A DNA stretch of 64,000 bases from Kovacikia minuta CCNUW1 (GCF_020091585.1 NZ_CP083582.1:3100001-3164000), one strand, 5' to 3'; numbered from the stretch's first letter, positions 8,392 to 18,952 are shown. Notes: a model not told the origin generated them from the sequence alone. Made by a program: numbers and translations.

Positions 8392-10592
8392 ACCACTTCA
8401 AAGGTAATGGATAGGGTCGCTAACTGAGAAACATCGACGCTACGGATGTTATCAGTTGCGATCGGGCTGCCACGATCGCTGCTGGTGTTCAAATCGTCCA
8501 ACAGAGAGCCAATCACGATTGTGGGGTCAGCTAATGCCACGGGACCACGGGACTGTCCTGCCTGGGATGCAAGATCTTGCAGCGCTTTTAGCGCATGACT
8601 GAGGGGGGCACTGCTGGCAACAACTAGAACCTCTGTTGTGCCTTTGGGTTCCTGGGTGACCAGGTTGAATCCATCTTTTCCTGGTTCAGGAATGCGAAGC
8701 GACTGTCCGGCGGCAACCTTCATCGCCTCTGCTGAGGCTGTCCACTGGTTCGGGAAAATGACCGCCATTTCCCCGGTTGAGTCGATCACCAGGACGCTGA
8801 AGTAGAGGTCGCGGGGTTCGTTGTTGGTTAACCGAAATTGGATTGAAGTTCCTAGGGGTAGGGCTTTTAAGCCGTTGATGCTAGAAGATGGAGCTTTAGG
8901 CAGGGTTGAAGGGTTGGCTCCCCGCACCGCAACCGTGCTGGCAATCAACTCCTTATCATTGCCACCTGGATTCATGGCAACGGCTACCTTTAAGCGAGAG
9001 GAGTTGGGATTTAAGGTGAGTTTAACGATCCGGGCAGCTAACAGGGATTTGAGTTTTGCTTGCAGGCGATCGACCGCCTTTGCTCCAGATTCCCCCACTG
9101 CCCCAAAGGCTCCCGGTACCACATCCAGACCAGGGTAGAACAACCCCATACTGCCCACCGCAGGAAGGTTGGGTGTGCTTGTTTTTTGCAACTGCTGGTA
9201 ATAGCTATCGGTCATGCGCCCCAGGATGTATTGCACTTCGCCCTGTTGTAAGGAAAGTGCTTCTATCCGCTTGATTGCCAGCAATGCTTGTTTTGCCTGA
9301 TCTAAATCCCTGCCGAGGGAAGGATCTAAACCGATCTTTAGCGTGAGTCCGGTGGGAATGCCACGAATCTGTTCTTGCAGCAATGCACCGGGCTTGACGG
9401 CGTTCAGTAACTTTCCCTGTCCAACCAGTCCCTGGCGGGATTCCAGGCGAATTTGGGCTGGACGATCGCCCCTTCCATCAATCGCAACCAGCACAGCATT
9501 CCGGTTAAATGCTTCCAGACTTTGAGGGGCTAAACCGCCCAACCAAAGTTCGGCGCGATCGCCGTCTACTTTGGTGATGACGGCTTCGGCAGGAATATTT
9601 TGCGGGGGGGTGAAGTAAAGTGGTTGTTGATCATTGCTGCTACCGGGTTTTACTTCATAGACCGGTTCCTGATTACTGGAAGAAACCCTGGTTGTACTGC
9701 GGGCAATACTGGGCAGGGTGTTGTTGACCCGCGTTGTTCCCGTTTGCTGCCAGAGATACTGGGTCATTAAATAGGTGAAAGCGCCCGCATAAAAATCACT
9801 AAAGGGTGCATCGGCTGCCAACTGATCCCGCTTGGCGGAGGCAATTACCACACCCTTGGCAACCCCTGCTTTGCGCCGACGAATGAACGCTTCTGGTGTA
9901 AGGTTTAAGCGGGATAGCCATTGTTTCTGGTAGTCCAATTCTGCTGGATCGGGTTGGAGAAGTGCGCCCCCAGCCCGCGATCGCACCCGTAAACTGCCCC
10001 GCGTTCCCCCACCAGAATGGCAGCTATCCAGCACTACACTGACATTTTCTGTTTGGAGGGCACTCATCAACAGGAACAGGGTGTGTCCCATGATGTCTTT
10101 GACCGTGCCGCCCTTGTCGGGAAACTCCTCTGGTAGGGTGCTATCGACTGGAACAAAGGTGCTGTTTAACCCATCTGGCTCGTCCCGATCGGGATCAGCC
10201 ACCTGAGAACCGTGACCAGAGTAATGAAAAACGACGATATCTCCCGCTTTTGCCTGTTTAATCAAATGGTCTTCAAAGGCTGTCAGGATGCCCTGCCGGG
10301 TTGCTTTGGCATCTGTTAGGGTCAAAATATCGGCTGGATTAAAGCCAAAGCGATAAATCAAGAGTTGCCGCTGAAGCTCCACATCCGTAACGCAGCCCTG
10401 AAGCGTTGAAAACTGGCTGCTTTCAGGATAGGCGTTGATACCCACCAGCAACGCCAGTTTGCGGGGTGTGCCCTGGGCTAAAACCTTGGCATAACGAACT
10501 CCTTGATGGACGACATCTAGTTGACTTAAACCCAGACTTGCCAGGGTAGAGCCTGCAAATTGTAAGAAGTGACGACGGTTAAAAGGGCGCAT
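8388..10592 (-). CDS. Orthocaspase (caspase-like peptidase, C14/DUF4384) with Tat signal
   Basis: 734 residues. The N terminus carries a twin-arginine signal (NRRHFLQFAGS), so the folded enzyme should be exported. Residues about 45-310 are the caspase p20-like fold: KLALLVGINAY, catalytic His127 in HYSGHGSQ and catalytic Cys191 in LDSCHSGGG. Clan-CD enzymes of this type cleave after Arg or Lys. Residues about 575-690 match the DUF4384 domain (IQFRLTNNEPRDLYF, VIFPNQW). Both catalytic residues are intact, so activity is expected. The gene stands alone, with over 340 non-coding bases upstream. Known cyanobacterial orthocaspases are linked to stress response and cell death; the exact substrate here is unknown. 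Confidence 0.93.
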   Translation of the reverse strand: MRPFNRRHFLQFAGSTLASLGLSQLDVVHQGVRYAKVLAQGTPRKLALLVGINAYPESSQFSTLQGCVTDVELQRQLLIYRFGFNPADILTLTDAKATRQGILTAFEDHLIKQAKAGDIVVFHYSGHGSQVADPDRDEPDGLNSTFVPVDSTLPEEFPDKGGTVKDIMGHTLFLLMSALQTENVSVVLDSCHSGGGTRGSLRVRSRAGGALLQPDPAELDYQKQWLSRLNLTPEAFIRRRKAGVAKGVVIASAKRDQLAADAPFSDFYAGAFTYLMTQYLWQQTGTTRVNNTLPSIARSTTRVSSSNQEPVYEVKPGSSNDQQPLYFTPPQNIPAEAVITKVDGDRAELWLGGLAPQSLEAFNRNAVLVAIDGRGDRPAQIRLESRQGLVGQGKLLNAVKPGALLQEQIRGIPTGLTLKIGLDPSLGRDLDQAKQALLAIKRIEALSLQQGEVQYILGRMTDSYYQQLQKTSTPNLPAVGSMGLFYPGLDVVPGAFGAVGESGAKAVDRLQAKLKSLLAARIVKLTLNPNSSRLKVAVAMNPGGNDKELIASTVAVRGANPSTLPKAPSSSINGLKALPLGTSIQFRLTNNEPRDLYFSVLVIDSTGEMAVIFPNQWTASAEAMKVAAGQSLRIPEPGKDGFNLVTQEPKGTTEVLVVASSAPLSHALKALQDLASQAGQSRGPVALADPTIVIGSLLDDLNTSSDRGSPIATDNIRSVDVSQLATLSITFEVV

Positions 10593-10823
10593 AGGAGGAG
10601 CGATCGATGACCTGAGTTATCTAATGGGTCCCAACTTTTTGTAGGATGCACAAAATTAGATTCCCCCTAACTCCCCTAAAAGAAAAATCCCTTCTGGTTG
10701 TCCCTTTTTAGGAGATTGGGAATGGAGAAAAGCAGAGTTTCAACAAATCCGTTCTCCTGCTGAATCCCCAAGAAGTCCGGATCTTAGAAATGAATTTTGA
10801 AAGATAGGAAGGGAATAGGGGGT

Positions 10824-10940
10824 AGGTGTCAGGTGTCAGGTGTCAGGAAAGGATAAAGGATAAAACAACTTCATCCCCTCATCCCCCCATCCCCAATCAC
10901 CTCTCCCCCCTCTCCCCTCTCCCACGCTCCCCCTCCCTCT
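10824..10940. repeat. Heptamer-repeat cassette upstream of the polysaccharide cluster
   Basis: Three copies of GTCAGGT, two of GGATAAA, then C-rich blocks near CATCCCC and CTCTCCC, all with a 7-base period. The left part is purine-rich and the right part pyrimidine-rich, so it can fold back imperfectly. It ends directly at the start codon of the first glycosyltransferase. It occupies the last third of a 348-base gene-free gap after the orthocaspase; the rest of that gap shows nothing else. Confidence 0.75.
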
Positions 10941-11957
10941 ATGCCTCCCCTCGTTTCCATCCTGATTCCCGCTTATAACGCCGAACAGTGGTTAGCAGAA
11001 ACGCTGGAATCTGCTCTGGCACAAACCTGGCAGAACAGAGAAATCATTGTGGTGGATGATGGCTCAAGCGATCATACGCTGGCGATCGCGCGCACATTCG
11101 CCGCTCCTCAGGTTAAAGTCATCAATCAGTCCAATCGGGGAGCGAGTGCTGCTCGAAATTGTGCCCTGCACCATGCCCAGGGTGATTTCATTCAATATCT
11201 GGATGCCGATGATTTGTTAGCACCCAATAAAATTGAACTCCAGGTGCAGCAGCTCCAGGATGGCAACCTGGGTTGGGTTGCCGCAGGGGAATGGGCACGA
11301 TTTTATCACCATCCGGCTGAAGCAACCTTTACGCCCCAACCTCCGTGGGCTGATCTGCCTCCAGTCGATTGGCTGATGTGTGTCTGGGAAGGACACTGGA
11401 TGATGCATCCGGCTGCCTGGCTCATTCCCAGGACGATCGCCCACCAGGCAGGACTGTGGGATGAACGGCTGTCCCTCAATGACGATGGCGAATATTTCTG
11501 TCGGGTTGTGCTTGCCAGCCAGGGAATTAAATTTTGCTGGGGAGCCAGAAGCTATTACCGCTCTGGTAACTCCAGCAGTCTCAGTGGTTCCAAATCTCGA
11601 TCGGCGTGGGAATCCGCACTCCTCACCCTGGAATTGCAGACCCAACATTTATTGACCAAAGAGGATAGCCCACGCACACGCCGAATCTGTGCAACCGTCT
11701 TTCAACGCTTGATTTATGAACTATATCCAGACTTTCCTGATCTGCAACACCGGGCAGAAGCCCTGGTTGAGCAGTTTGGGGGGGCAGATTTGAAACCAAC
11801 CGGTGGGCCGCTGTTTCAATTGCTTGCGGCTCAGTTCGGTTGGCAGAAAGCAAAACAAATTCAACGGTGGGTCTACCAATATGGCTACGGCAAAGCCGCG
11901 ATCGGCTGGAAACTATCCAAACTCAAAGCAAAAGCTGCTGTCAATCTTGGGAGATAA
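10941..11957 (+). CDS. Family 2 glycosyltransferase
   Basis: 338 residues, GT-A fold. The N terminus VSILIPAYNAEQWLAETLES followed by IIVVDDGSSD is the nucleotide-sugar binding signature, and LDADD near residue 94 is the DXD-like metal site. Family 2 enzymes invert the anomeric configuration and add one sugar to a growing lipid-linked or surface glycan; acceptor and donor cannot be read from sequence. No membrane helix is seen. It is the first gene of a seven-gene co-directional run; three bases separate it from the next gene, so they are surely co-transcribed. The upstream heptamer cassette must contain or overlap its promoter and leader. Confidence 0.9.
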   Translation: MPPLVSILIPAYNAEQWLAETLESALAQTWQNREIIVVDDGSSDHTLAIARTFAAPQVKVINQSNRGASAARNCALHHAQGDFIQYLDADDLLAPNKIELQVQQLQDGNLGWVAAGEWARFYHHPAEATFTPQPPWADLPPVDWLMCVWEGHWMMHPAAWLIPRTIAHQAGLWDERLSLNDDGEYFCRVVLASQGIKFCWGARSYYRSGNSSSLSGSKSRSAWESALLTLELQTQHLLTKEDSPRTRRICATVFQRLIYELYPDFPDLQHRAEALVEQFGGADLKPTGGPLFQLLAAQFGWQKAKQIQRWVYQYGYGKAAIGWKLSKLKAKAAVNLGR

Positions 11958-11960
11958 GAA

Positions 11961-13268
11961 ATGCAATTGATCGGTAATATCTCCATCAAACGCCCAATTT
12001 CCGCGATCGCCCTTGCCCATCCAGCCCCAACGCCTTTTGTGCAGCAGGTGGGGAGAGCGCTATTTGAAGCTGGACTGTTGAGTCAGTTTGCCACAACGCT
12101 GGTTAATCGTCCTGATGCTGTTTGGTTAAATGCACTCAACTCCCTATCCGCCCTAGTCAAATTTGATCTGGCAAAGCAGCTCTCACGCCGCTCTGTTACC
12201 GAATTTCCCCTGTCGCAGGTGAGGGACAACCCCTTACCGGAAGTGATTCGCATCCTGGTGGGACGGGTGGATAAGGATCAGCGACTGACGGATGTCGTTT
12301 TTCATTGGGGCACGGGTGCCTACGATCGCTGGGTGGCACGTCAGGTGTTGGCAGATGCACAAGTGGTTTACGGATATGAGTACGCCTGTCTTGCCACCTT
12401 TCAGGCTGCGAAGAAACAGGGAATTGCCTGTATTTACGATGTGCCCTCTCCAGAACACGATTTTGTTGAAAATTTGCTGCACGAGGAACTGAAAGTCTTC
12501 CCCGAACTTAACACCCCGTATCGGCGCTATGTCCGCGATCGGCAAACCCAACGTACCCAGCATCGTCGCCAGGAGTGGCAACTGGCGGATGTGGTGATCG
12601 CCAATTCTGAATTCACCAAAGCTTCCTATGCGGGAGCCGGATTGGATGTGGAAAAGGTGCGGGTGGTTCCCTATGGGGCACCTCCTGTCTGTACGGAAGG
12701 CTTCCAGGGAGGCAGTTCTGAGCGGGAACCTTGCAGGTTTCTGTGGGCAGGCACCTTCAGCATTCGTAAGGGTGCCCACTACCTGTTGCAAGCCTGGAAG
12801 CAACTTCAACCCCATTCCAGCGCCCGCTTAAATGTTTATGGCGCAATGGGACTACCTGCTTCCTTGCTGAAGGATGTTCCCGATTCGGTTCAGGTGTCCG
12901 GCACTGTTCCCCGTTCCGAACTCTACAAACTTTATCACCAGGCGGATGTGCTGGTTTTTCCGACCCTGTGTGATGGTTTTGGAATGGTGGTGACGGAGGC
13001 GTTTGCCCAGGGATTGCCTGTAATAACTACCGATCGAGCAGGGGCAGCAGATCTGGTTCGTCATGGCGACAATGGGTTGATCATTCCAGCAGGCGATGCG
13101 GATGCGCTGGCGGATGCGCTGGTGTGGTGCCTGTCCCATCGGCAGGAGTTAAAAGCAATGCGTCAGGCTGCCCTGGAAACGGCGGCGAAATGGCAATGGT
13201 CGGACTATCGACAGGCATTGATCGAAAATTTGCTGGATGGACTGAAAGCCGCCGGGTATTGTCTGTAG
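11961..13268 (+). CDS. Family 4 glycosyltransferase
   Basis: 435 residues with a GT-B fold. The C-terminal Rossmann half has FLWAGTFSIRKGAHYLLQAW, VLVFPTLCDGFGMVVTEAFA and GLPVITTDRAGAADLV, the E-X7-E donor-binding region of family 4. These retaining enzymes use nucleotide-activated sugars. The N-terminal half is the less conserved acceptor-binding domain. The gene begins three bases after the family 2 enzyme. An 85-base spacer with heptamer repeats (ACACCCC-type) separates it from the next gene. It likely acts in the same surface-glycan assembly path. Confidence 0.9.
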   Translation: MQLIGNISIKRPISAIALAHPAPTPFVQQVGRALFEAGLLSQFATTLVNRPDAVWLNALNSLSALVKFDLAKQLSRRSVTEFPLSQVRDNPLPEVIRILVGRVDKDQRLTDVVFHWGTGAYDRWVARQVLADAQVVYGYEYACLATFQAAKKQGIACIYDVPSPEHDFVENLLHEELKVFPELNTPYRRYVRDRQTQRTQHRRQEWQLADVVIANSEFTKASYAGAGLDVEKVRVVPYGAPPVCTEGFQGGSSEREPCRFLWAGTFSIRKGAHYLLQAWKQLQPHSSARLNVYGAMGLPASLLKDVPDSVQVSGTVPRSELYKLYHQADVLVFPTLCDGFGMVVTEAFAQGLPVITTDRAGAADLVRHGDNGLIIPAGDADALADALVWCLSHRQELKAMRQAALETAAKWQWSDYRQALIENLLDGLKAAGYCL

Positions 13269-13353
13269 CAGCTTTACCTCAATCATCTTCACCCACACCC
13301 CATACCCCACACCCCATTTAAGAGATGTACTTCACTCGGATGCAAATTGCAGT

Positions 13354-14593
13354 ATGAGCGCTCAACGAATTTGCCTGGTCAGTCCTGGGCATCTGGCCTC
13401 TAACCCACGTCTGATTAAGGAAGCCAATAGCTTACATGCGGCTGGTTTTCAGGTCAAGGTGATTGCGGGCAACTACATGCCAGCCTTGCATCCATTAGAT
13501 CAGGGAATTCTGGCAAATGTGGGCTGGTCTTGCGTCAAAGTGGGCACGGGGTCAAGACCGGGGTATCTGGGACGCAGAGTGTTGCGGGAATGGGCGCGGC
13601 AGGTGGTAAAAACGGGTTGGGTGCCCCATCGATCGCTGGCAAAATGGGCGCATAGTCCGTTTACCGATCGCCTTGCCCAGGCGGCAGTGGCAGAACCTGC
13701 CGATCTCTACATTGCCCATTGCTTGGCGGCGTTGCCTGCGGCTGCAAAAGCGGCTCAAACACACAAGGCTCACCTGGGATTTGATGCCGAAGATTTCCAT
13801 GCGGCTGAGTTACTCGATACACCCGAAAATCGGGGAGACAATGTTGCCCGTGTCTGTATAGAAGGGGCTTACCTGCCTCAATGTCGCCATCTGACAGCAG
13901 CATCTCCCCTGATTGCCGCTGCCTATGCCGATCGCTATCAGGTCACCATGCAGCCCCTTCTAAATGTATTTCCATTGGCAGATGCTCCCGCTTCTCCAGA
14001 ACGGCAAGTGGGCGATCGAATTGGCTCAGAACCTTCCCTCTACTGGTTTTCCCAAACCATTGGTGCTGGTCGTGGGCTGGAAGCTATCATTCAGGCAATG
14101 GGTCAGATGCGAAACACCCGTGCGGCTGCATCTGCGTGGAATTGCTCCAACCGCTTATACGAATACTTTGATGCAGTTAGCCCAGGAAGTGGGCGTGGGC
14201 GATCGCCTCCACCTGCTGCCCGCTGCTCCACCGGACGAAATGGTGCGGTTGGCTGCCTGTCATGATATCGGGCTGTCTCTGGAATTGACAGAACCATTTA
14301 ATCGAGCGATTTGTCTGACCAATAAAATCTTTGCCTATTTACTGGCTGGAGTACCAGTGTTGCTGAGCAAAACACCCGCTCAGGCAGAATTGTCCCGACA
14401 ACTGGGAAAAGCTGCCGTATTAGTAGATATTGCCGAACCAGCCGCCATTGCTGCCGTACTGGATCACTGGTTTGCTGATCCGGCAAAATTAGCCGATCGG
14501 CGTCAAGCTGCGTGGCATCTGGGACAAACGCAATACAACTGGGACGTTGAACAGAAACGCTTTCTAAAAGTTGTGGAGAAAACCCTGCAATGA
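13354..14593 (+). pseudogene. Family 4-like glycosyltransferase broken by a frameshift
   Basis: The first frame runs MSAQRICLVSPGHLASNPR to about QAMGQMRNT and includes LGFDAEDFHAAELLD. The second frame (+1) continues ETPVRLHLRGIAPTAY, then LHLLPAAPPDEMVRLAACHD, IGLSLELTEPFNRAICLTNK and IFAYLLAGVPVLLSKTPAQ, which is the donor-binding half of a GT-B enzyme. Joined, they make a normal protein of about 412 residues. The break lies near 14105-14120. Its stop overlaps the next start (ATGA, 14590-14593), a tight operon junction that suggests the gene was recently intact. Either one base is surplus in the sequence or the gene is newly inactivated. Confidence 0.8.
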
Positions 14594-15333
14594 ACTTTTC
14601 AGGAATTTCAAATCGATCGATCGTGGGTAAACTTCTGCGTGCGCCCCTCCAGTTCATCCCGTCTACGTTGCAAATTCCGATTCTGCAAGGACAACTACGG
14701 GGAAAGCGATGGATCGTTGGTTCTAGCCAGCATGGCTGTTGGTTGGGTAGCTACGAATATGACAAACAGCGTTTACTTCAACAAATCATTACTCCAGGCA
14801 GCACCCTGTTTGATCTGGGTGCCCATGTCGGCTTCCATACGCTGCTGGCAGCGGAACTGGTCGGTTCGAGCGGGAAGGTGATTGCCTTTGAACCGATGCC
14901 AAACAATCTGGTTTACCTGAGAGAGCATCTGCGCCTGAACCGGATAACCAATGTCACCGTGATTGCAGCGGCTGTCTCAGACCATACGGGTACCGCTACT
15001 TTTGAATTAAACAACAGTAGCTTTAAGGGACATCTTTCTACTCAGGGAACTTTACCCGTCAAAACAGTTAGCCTGGATGACCTGATTGCAAAGGGCGAAA
15101 TTCCTATCCCAGACTGCCTCAAAATCGACGTTGAAGGGGCAGAGATGAGTGTTTTTCGGGGAGCAATCCATCTCCTTAAAGAAGCGCACCCGACCCTCAT
15201 TCTGGCCACCCACGGTGATGAGATTCAAAAGCAGTGCCGCGAATTTTTAACATCTCTGGGTTATCAGATTCAACCGATCGGCGAAAAGAGCCTGGAGAAT
15301 GCGGATGAATTGTTAGTTCGCTATCCAGGTTAA
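14590..15333 (+). CDS. FkbM-family methyltransferase
   Basis: 247 residues. The SAM-binding motif is DLGAHVGFHTLLAAELVG, followed by motif II acid in VIAFEPMPNNLVYL; a late CLKIDVEGAEMSVFRGA segment is the typical FkbM signature. FkbM enzymes O-methylate sugars or polyketides; in this cluster a sugar hydroxyl is the likely acceptor, which would cap or modify the glycan. The start overlaps the stop of the preceding glycosyltransferase by 4 bases. All key residues are present, unlike the neighbouring second FkbM gene. Confidence 0.88.
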   Translation: MNFSGISNRSIVGKLLRAPLQFIPSTLQIPILQGQLRGKRWIVGSSQHGCWLGSYEYDKQRLLQQIITPGSTLFDLGAHVGFHTLLAAELVGSSGKVIAFEPMPNNLVYLREHLRLNRITNVTVIAAAVSDHTGTATFELNNSSFKGHLSTQGTLPVKTVSLDDLIAKGEIPIPDCLKIDVEGAEMSVFRGAIHLLKEAHPTLILATHGDEIQKQCREFLTSLGYQIQPIGEKSLENADELLVRYPG

Positions 15334-15365
15334 TGAGTTGGTAGGTGGTAAGTGGCAGTTGTGAT

Positions 15366-16110
15366 ATGAACTGGAGATATGTTGTCGGTAAATCACTATC
15401 AAATTTGGGGAATGCAGTTTTAAGCTCCAGGCTCATGCCTCGAACCCGCTTTGTTCCGGTGGGGCTGAGCTATCCCTATGACATTAAACGGTTTCAGCAA
15501 AGCAGTTCAATTACCACGATTCTTGATGCAGGTGCCAATATTGGTCAAACGAGTCTTTTCTTAAGGGGTCACTTTCCTGGGGCAACTATTTTCTGCATTT
15601 GAACCAATCAAAGATACCTTTGAGCAGTTAAGGCTTAACAGTCAAAAGCACAGCAACATTAAGCCAGTTAATCTTGCTTTGGGATCTGAAACCTGCGAGA
15701 AAATGATTCGCATTCGAGATAACTCGGAACTTAATACCTTAGTTGATTCTAGTAATCAAGCACTTACGTCATCTGAGCAAACAGAAACTGTTTGCCTCAC
15801 AACACTCGATCAGTTCTGTAAAGAGCATCAGGTGTCGAGGATTAATCTATTAAAGATGGATGTACAGGGTTACGAGCTAGAACTTCTAAAGGGAGCAGAC
15901 GATTATCTCAGTCAGCATCTGATCGATTTCGTTTACTCAGAAGTTGGCTTTGATAAGACGAGTGATGAATGCCAGCAGTTTGATGCCTTAAATGATTGCT
16001 TAGTGAGTTATGGCTTTCGTTTATCCGGATTTTATGAAGTGTTTCGCTGGGGAGCCAATAAACGATATTTCGGATTCTGTAATGCGCTTTTTGTGAATTG
16101 CCATCTGTAA
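15366..16110 (+). pseudogene. Second FkbM-family methyltransferase, frameshifted
   Basis: The first frame ends MNWRYVVGKSL ... TILDAGANIGQTSLF ... PGATIFCI then TGA near 15602. The +1 frame continues FEPIKDTFEQLRLNSQ, LDQFCKEHQVSRINLLKMD and VQGYELELLKGA, to a stop at 16110. DAGANIG is the SAM site and the FEPI element is the next strand, so the break falls exactly between two parts of one fold, within about 15585-15600. Joined, it would be about 247 residues. It is only distantly similar to the FkbM gene just upstream, so it is not a fresh duplicate. Confidence 0.8.
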
Positions 16111-16121
16111 CTCTTTAAATC

Positions 16122-17196
16122 ATGATTGTGTGGAATCCCCAATACAAATCGCTGGATCACTGGCGCGGCATTGCAGTGCTGTGGGTCATGATGTTTCATG
16201 GATTTTCGACCAGCTATGATAATACACTGCATCCCATTGCAGAGGGCTTACAAGGCGATCGCGGCTCCGGGTTGGTTAGGGGTTCATCTCTTTTTTGTCA
16301 TTAGTGGCTACTGTATTGCTGCCAATGTTTATCGGCTAACTCTAAGGCAGGGTAATAGTTGGACCTTTATTCAGAGTAGATTTTGGCGAATTTTCCCGAC
16401 CTATTGGGCTGCCTTTCTGGTCACGATCGCCTGGCACCTGGTAACGTCTCCCTTTAACAAGACCAATGTTTGGGCAAACCTTCCATCGTCTTGGCAGTCC
16501 TGGCTGGGTAATGGGTTGTTAATTCAACCCTATCTATCTGTACCGTTTTATGTGGTGGTGTACTGGTCATTAGTGGTCGAGATCGGGTTTTATTTGCTGG
16601 TCGTTAGTTTGCTGGTGATTCGAAATCATTGGGGACAAAAGCTGGCACTACTGCTTGGGGTTGCCCTGGGCATTACATCGGTTTTGTTGCCACCCGGTTT
16701 TGCAATTACGCCACTTTCCTATTGGGCTGAATTTGTTTGTGGTGGGTTGCTTTTCTCTGCCCTTTGGGCGAATGCTCAAAACCGCTTTTACCAGCGAAAT
16801 CTGAGTCTGTTTCTCATCGCAATTCTGGGCATCGAGAGTCTGTGGATAAAGTGGGCATATCACTCCAACGAGGTGTGGTTTAGTGCATTGTTTGCGATCG
16901 CGTTATATCTTCTGTTTCCATTGGACACTCAAATCACTTCTCTTAAAAGTGCCCGGTGGCTGAGTTTTTTGGGCTTAATCTCCTACTCTCTGTACCTGCT
17001 GCATGTTCCATTTCAAGGAAAGATTATCAATCTGGGAACACGATTTATCCCCCCTGAAAGCTTGCTAGTTGTGCTGTTACAGGGGTGTGGTTGGGGTGTG
17101 GCGATCGGGGTCAGCTATGTCTTTTACCGTAGGGTTGAAAAGCCTTTAAACGATTGGCGACATCAACAAACCAAAATGACTCAATCTGCATTATGA
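16122..17196 (+). pseudogene. Acyltransferase 3 family membrane protein, frameshifted
   Basis: The first frame gives SLDHWRGIAVLWVMMFHGF, the OafA-type opening with R and H residues of the active site, then breaks near 16250. The +1 frame continues APGWLGVHLFFVISGYCIA, FWRIFPTYWAAFLVTI and about eight more hydrophobic helices up to RRVEKPLNDW, the usual C-terminal motif. The intact protein would have about 357 residues and 10 membrane helices and would O-acetylate or acylate exported glycans. Its stop overlaps the next gene's ATG (ATGA at 17193-17196). Confidence 0.82.
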
Positions 17197-18266
17197 AACT
17201 TTTACTGACTGCCGATCCTGAACTTCCCGTTCCACCCAAACTGTATGGGGGGATTGAACGCATTGTTGATCTGTTGATTAAAGGGCTACGATCGCGGGGG
17301 CACACCGTGGGATTGGTTGCCCATCGAGAGTCTACCTCAACAGCCGATCGCCAATTTGCCTGGGCTGGGTTGCACTCTCAGAACCAACTGGATACATTGC
17401 GCAATACTGCAACATTGTGGTCAGCCGTACAAAAGTTTCAACCGGATTTAATTCACAGTTTCTCGCGGGTACTCTATTTGCTGCCCCTGCTGCATTCGCC
17501 CCTGCCCAAAATCATGTCCTACCAGCGTCGCCCCAGCCACCGTACCACCCATTGGGGTACAAAACTGGCAAATGGGACACTGACGTTTACAGGTTGTAGT
17601 GAACACATCTGCCAGATTGGGAGAGGGGCAGGTGGTCTCTGGTACCCGATTCACAACTGTGTCGAAATTGATAAGTATACTTTTCAGCCTACGGTTGCAA
17701 CGGATGCCCCCCTGATATTTTTGAGCCGGGTTGAGCGGATTAAGGGGGCACATACGGCGATCGCGGCTGCCCGCAAAACGGGACGCCGTTTAATTATTGC
17801 CGGTAATCACGGGACTACGGGAGAAGCTGGACGCTACTGGCGGGAAGAAATTGAACCTCATCTGGGAAAGCACGGCATCGAATATGTCGGACCTGTGGAT
17901 GATGGACAGAAAAACGCATTGTTGGGAAAAGCTGCCGCCATGATCGTGCCGATCGAATGGGAAGAACCGTTTGGGATTGTGTTTGCAGAAGCTTTAGCCT
18001 GCGGGACACCCGTAATTTCCTGTCCGCGTGGGGCGTTGCCAGAAATTGTGCGCCCAGGAATTGATGGTTACCTGGTTAATAATCTGGAAGAGGTCTGCTC
18101 CGCGATTCAAAACTTACCGCAGATCGATCGCCACCATTGCCGTCAACGGGCTGAAATGTGCTTCTCTGCTTCCGTGATTATCCACCAGTACGAACAACTC
18201 TACACTCGTTTAATTGCTTCTAATGCAGGACAGGTCGCTGCTTTAGGCGAAACACCTTCTCATTAA
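17193..18266 (+). CDS. Family 4 glycosyltransferase
   Basis: 357 residues, GT-B. The N terminus MKLLLTADPELPVPPKLYGG then IERIVDLLIKGL resembles family 4 enzymes that bind the acceptor through the GG loop. The donor half has IFLSRVERIKGAHTAI, YVGPVDDGQK, and the E-X7-E segment EEPFGIVFAEALACGTPVIS. The start at 17193 (overlapping the acyltransferase stop) is chosen over the longer frame from 17154. It is the last gene of the polysaccharide run. The following TMEM175 gene faces it, and the gap holds a heptamer array of CATCAGT/C units. Confidence 0.9.
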   Translation: MKLLLTADPELPVPPKLYGGIERIVDLLIKGLRSRGHTVGLVAHRESTSTADRQFAWAGLHSQNQLDTLRNTATLWSAVQKFQPDLIHSFSRVLYLLPLLHSPLPKIMSYQRRPSHRTTHWGTKLANGTLTFTGCSEHICQIGRGAGGLWYPIHNCVEIDKYTFQPTVATDAPLIFLSRVERIKGAHTAIAAARKTGRRLIIAGNHGTTGEAGRYWREEIEPHLGKHGIEYVGPVDDGQKNALLGKAAAMIVPIEWEEPFGIVFAEALACGTPVISCPRGALPEIVRPGIDGYLVNNLEEVCSAIQNLPQIDRHHCRQRAEMCFSASVIIHQYEQLYTRLIASNAGQVAALGETPSH

Positions 18267-18346
18267 ATTTAGGCAATGATAGTTATCAGCCATCAGTCAT
18301 CAGCCATCAATTGGCGGAGGAGTTGATACTGTCTACTATTTACTGG

Positions 18347-18925
18347 TCACGGCTGCAAATTGCGTTCAATTCGCCGATCGGGAATCAGCCACATCAATGC
18401 CACCAGAAGATAGAGCAGACAGGCAAGCCATGCGTTTACAAATAAGGCAAGCGGAATTGCAACAGCATAGATCACCACGGATATTCTTCCTTTGAAGTCA
18501 CCACCGAGGGCGATCGCGAGGGCTGAATCTTTGCCATGACGAGCAACCAGGGTGCGGCTCAAAATGTAGTAAGCGATCGCGGCACCCAATAACACGCCCC
18601 CATAAAAGGCAACGGGGATTGCAGCGAAATGATTTTCGCCCATCCAACCCGTGACAAAGGGAATCAGCGACAGCCAGAACAGTAAATGCAAGTTAGCCCA
18701 TAGAACATTACCACTCACCTGTTGCGCCATCTGTAACAGGTGATGGTGGTTGTTCCAATAAATGCCAACGTAAAGAAAACTCAGCACATAGCTCAGGAAT
18801 ACCGGAATCAGTGGGCGGAGTGCGCTTAAGTCAACTGCATGGGGCACTTTCAGTTCCAACACCATAATGGTGATGATGATCGCAATTACACCGTCGCTGA
18901 ATGCCTCTACTCTCCCTTTAAACAT
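18347..18925 (-). CDS. TMEM175/DUF1211-family membrane channel-like protein
   Basis: 192 residues with about six hydrophobic helices. The helix-1 motif RVEAFSDGVIAIIITIMVLE contains the FSD filter-associated signature of bacterial TMEM175 proteins, which form potassium-permeable tetrameric channels. A WNNHHHLLQ segment and LLFWLSLIPFVTGW follow, as in the family. It ends with a basic tail (PDRRIERN). It is convergent with the polysaccharide cluster. Its start lies 27 bases from the stop of the frameshifted secreted-protein gene upstream on the same strand. Confidence 0.88.
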   Translation of the reverse strand: MFKGRVEAFSDGVIAIIITIMVLELKVPHAVDLSALRPLIPVFLSYVLSFLYVGIYWNNHHHLLQMAQQVSGNVLWANLHLLFWLSLIPFVTGWMGENHFAAIPVAFYGGVLLGAAIAYYILSRTLVARHGKDSALAIALGGDFKGRISVVIYAVAIPLALFVNAWLACLLYLLVALMWLIPDRRIERNLQP

Positions 18926-18952
18926 TTCCGTGGATGCTCCTTGGGCGTTGTT

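Noticed and set aside
10824-10940. Possible CRISPR array
   Set aside because: Units are only seven bases and no unique spacers of constant length are present; tandem heptamers explain it. The same applies to the other cassettes.
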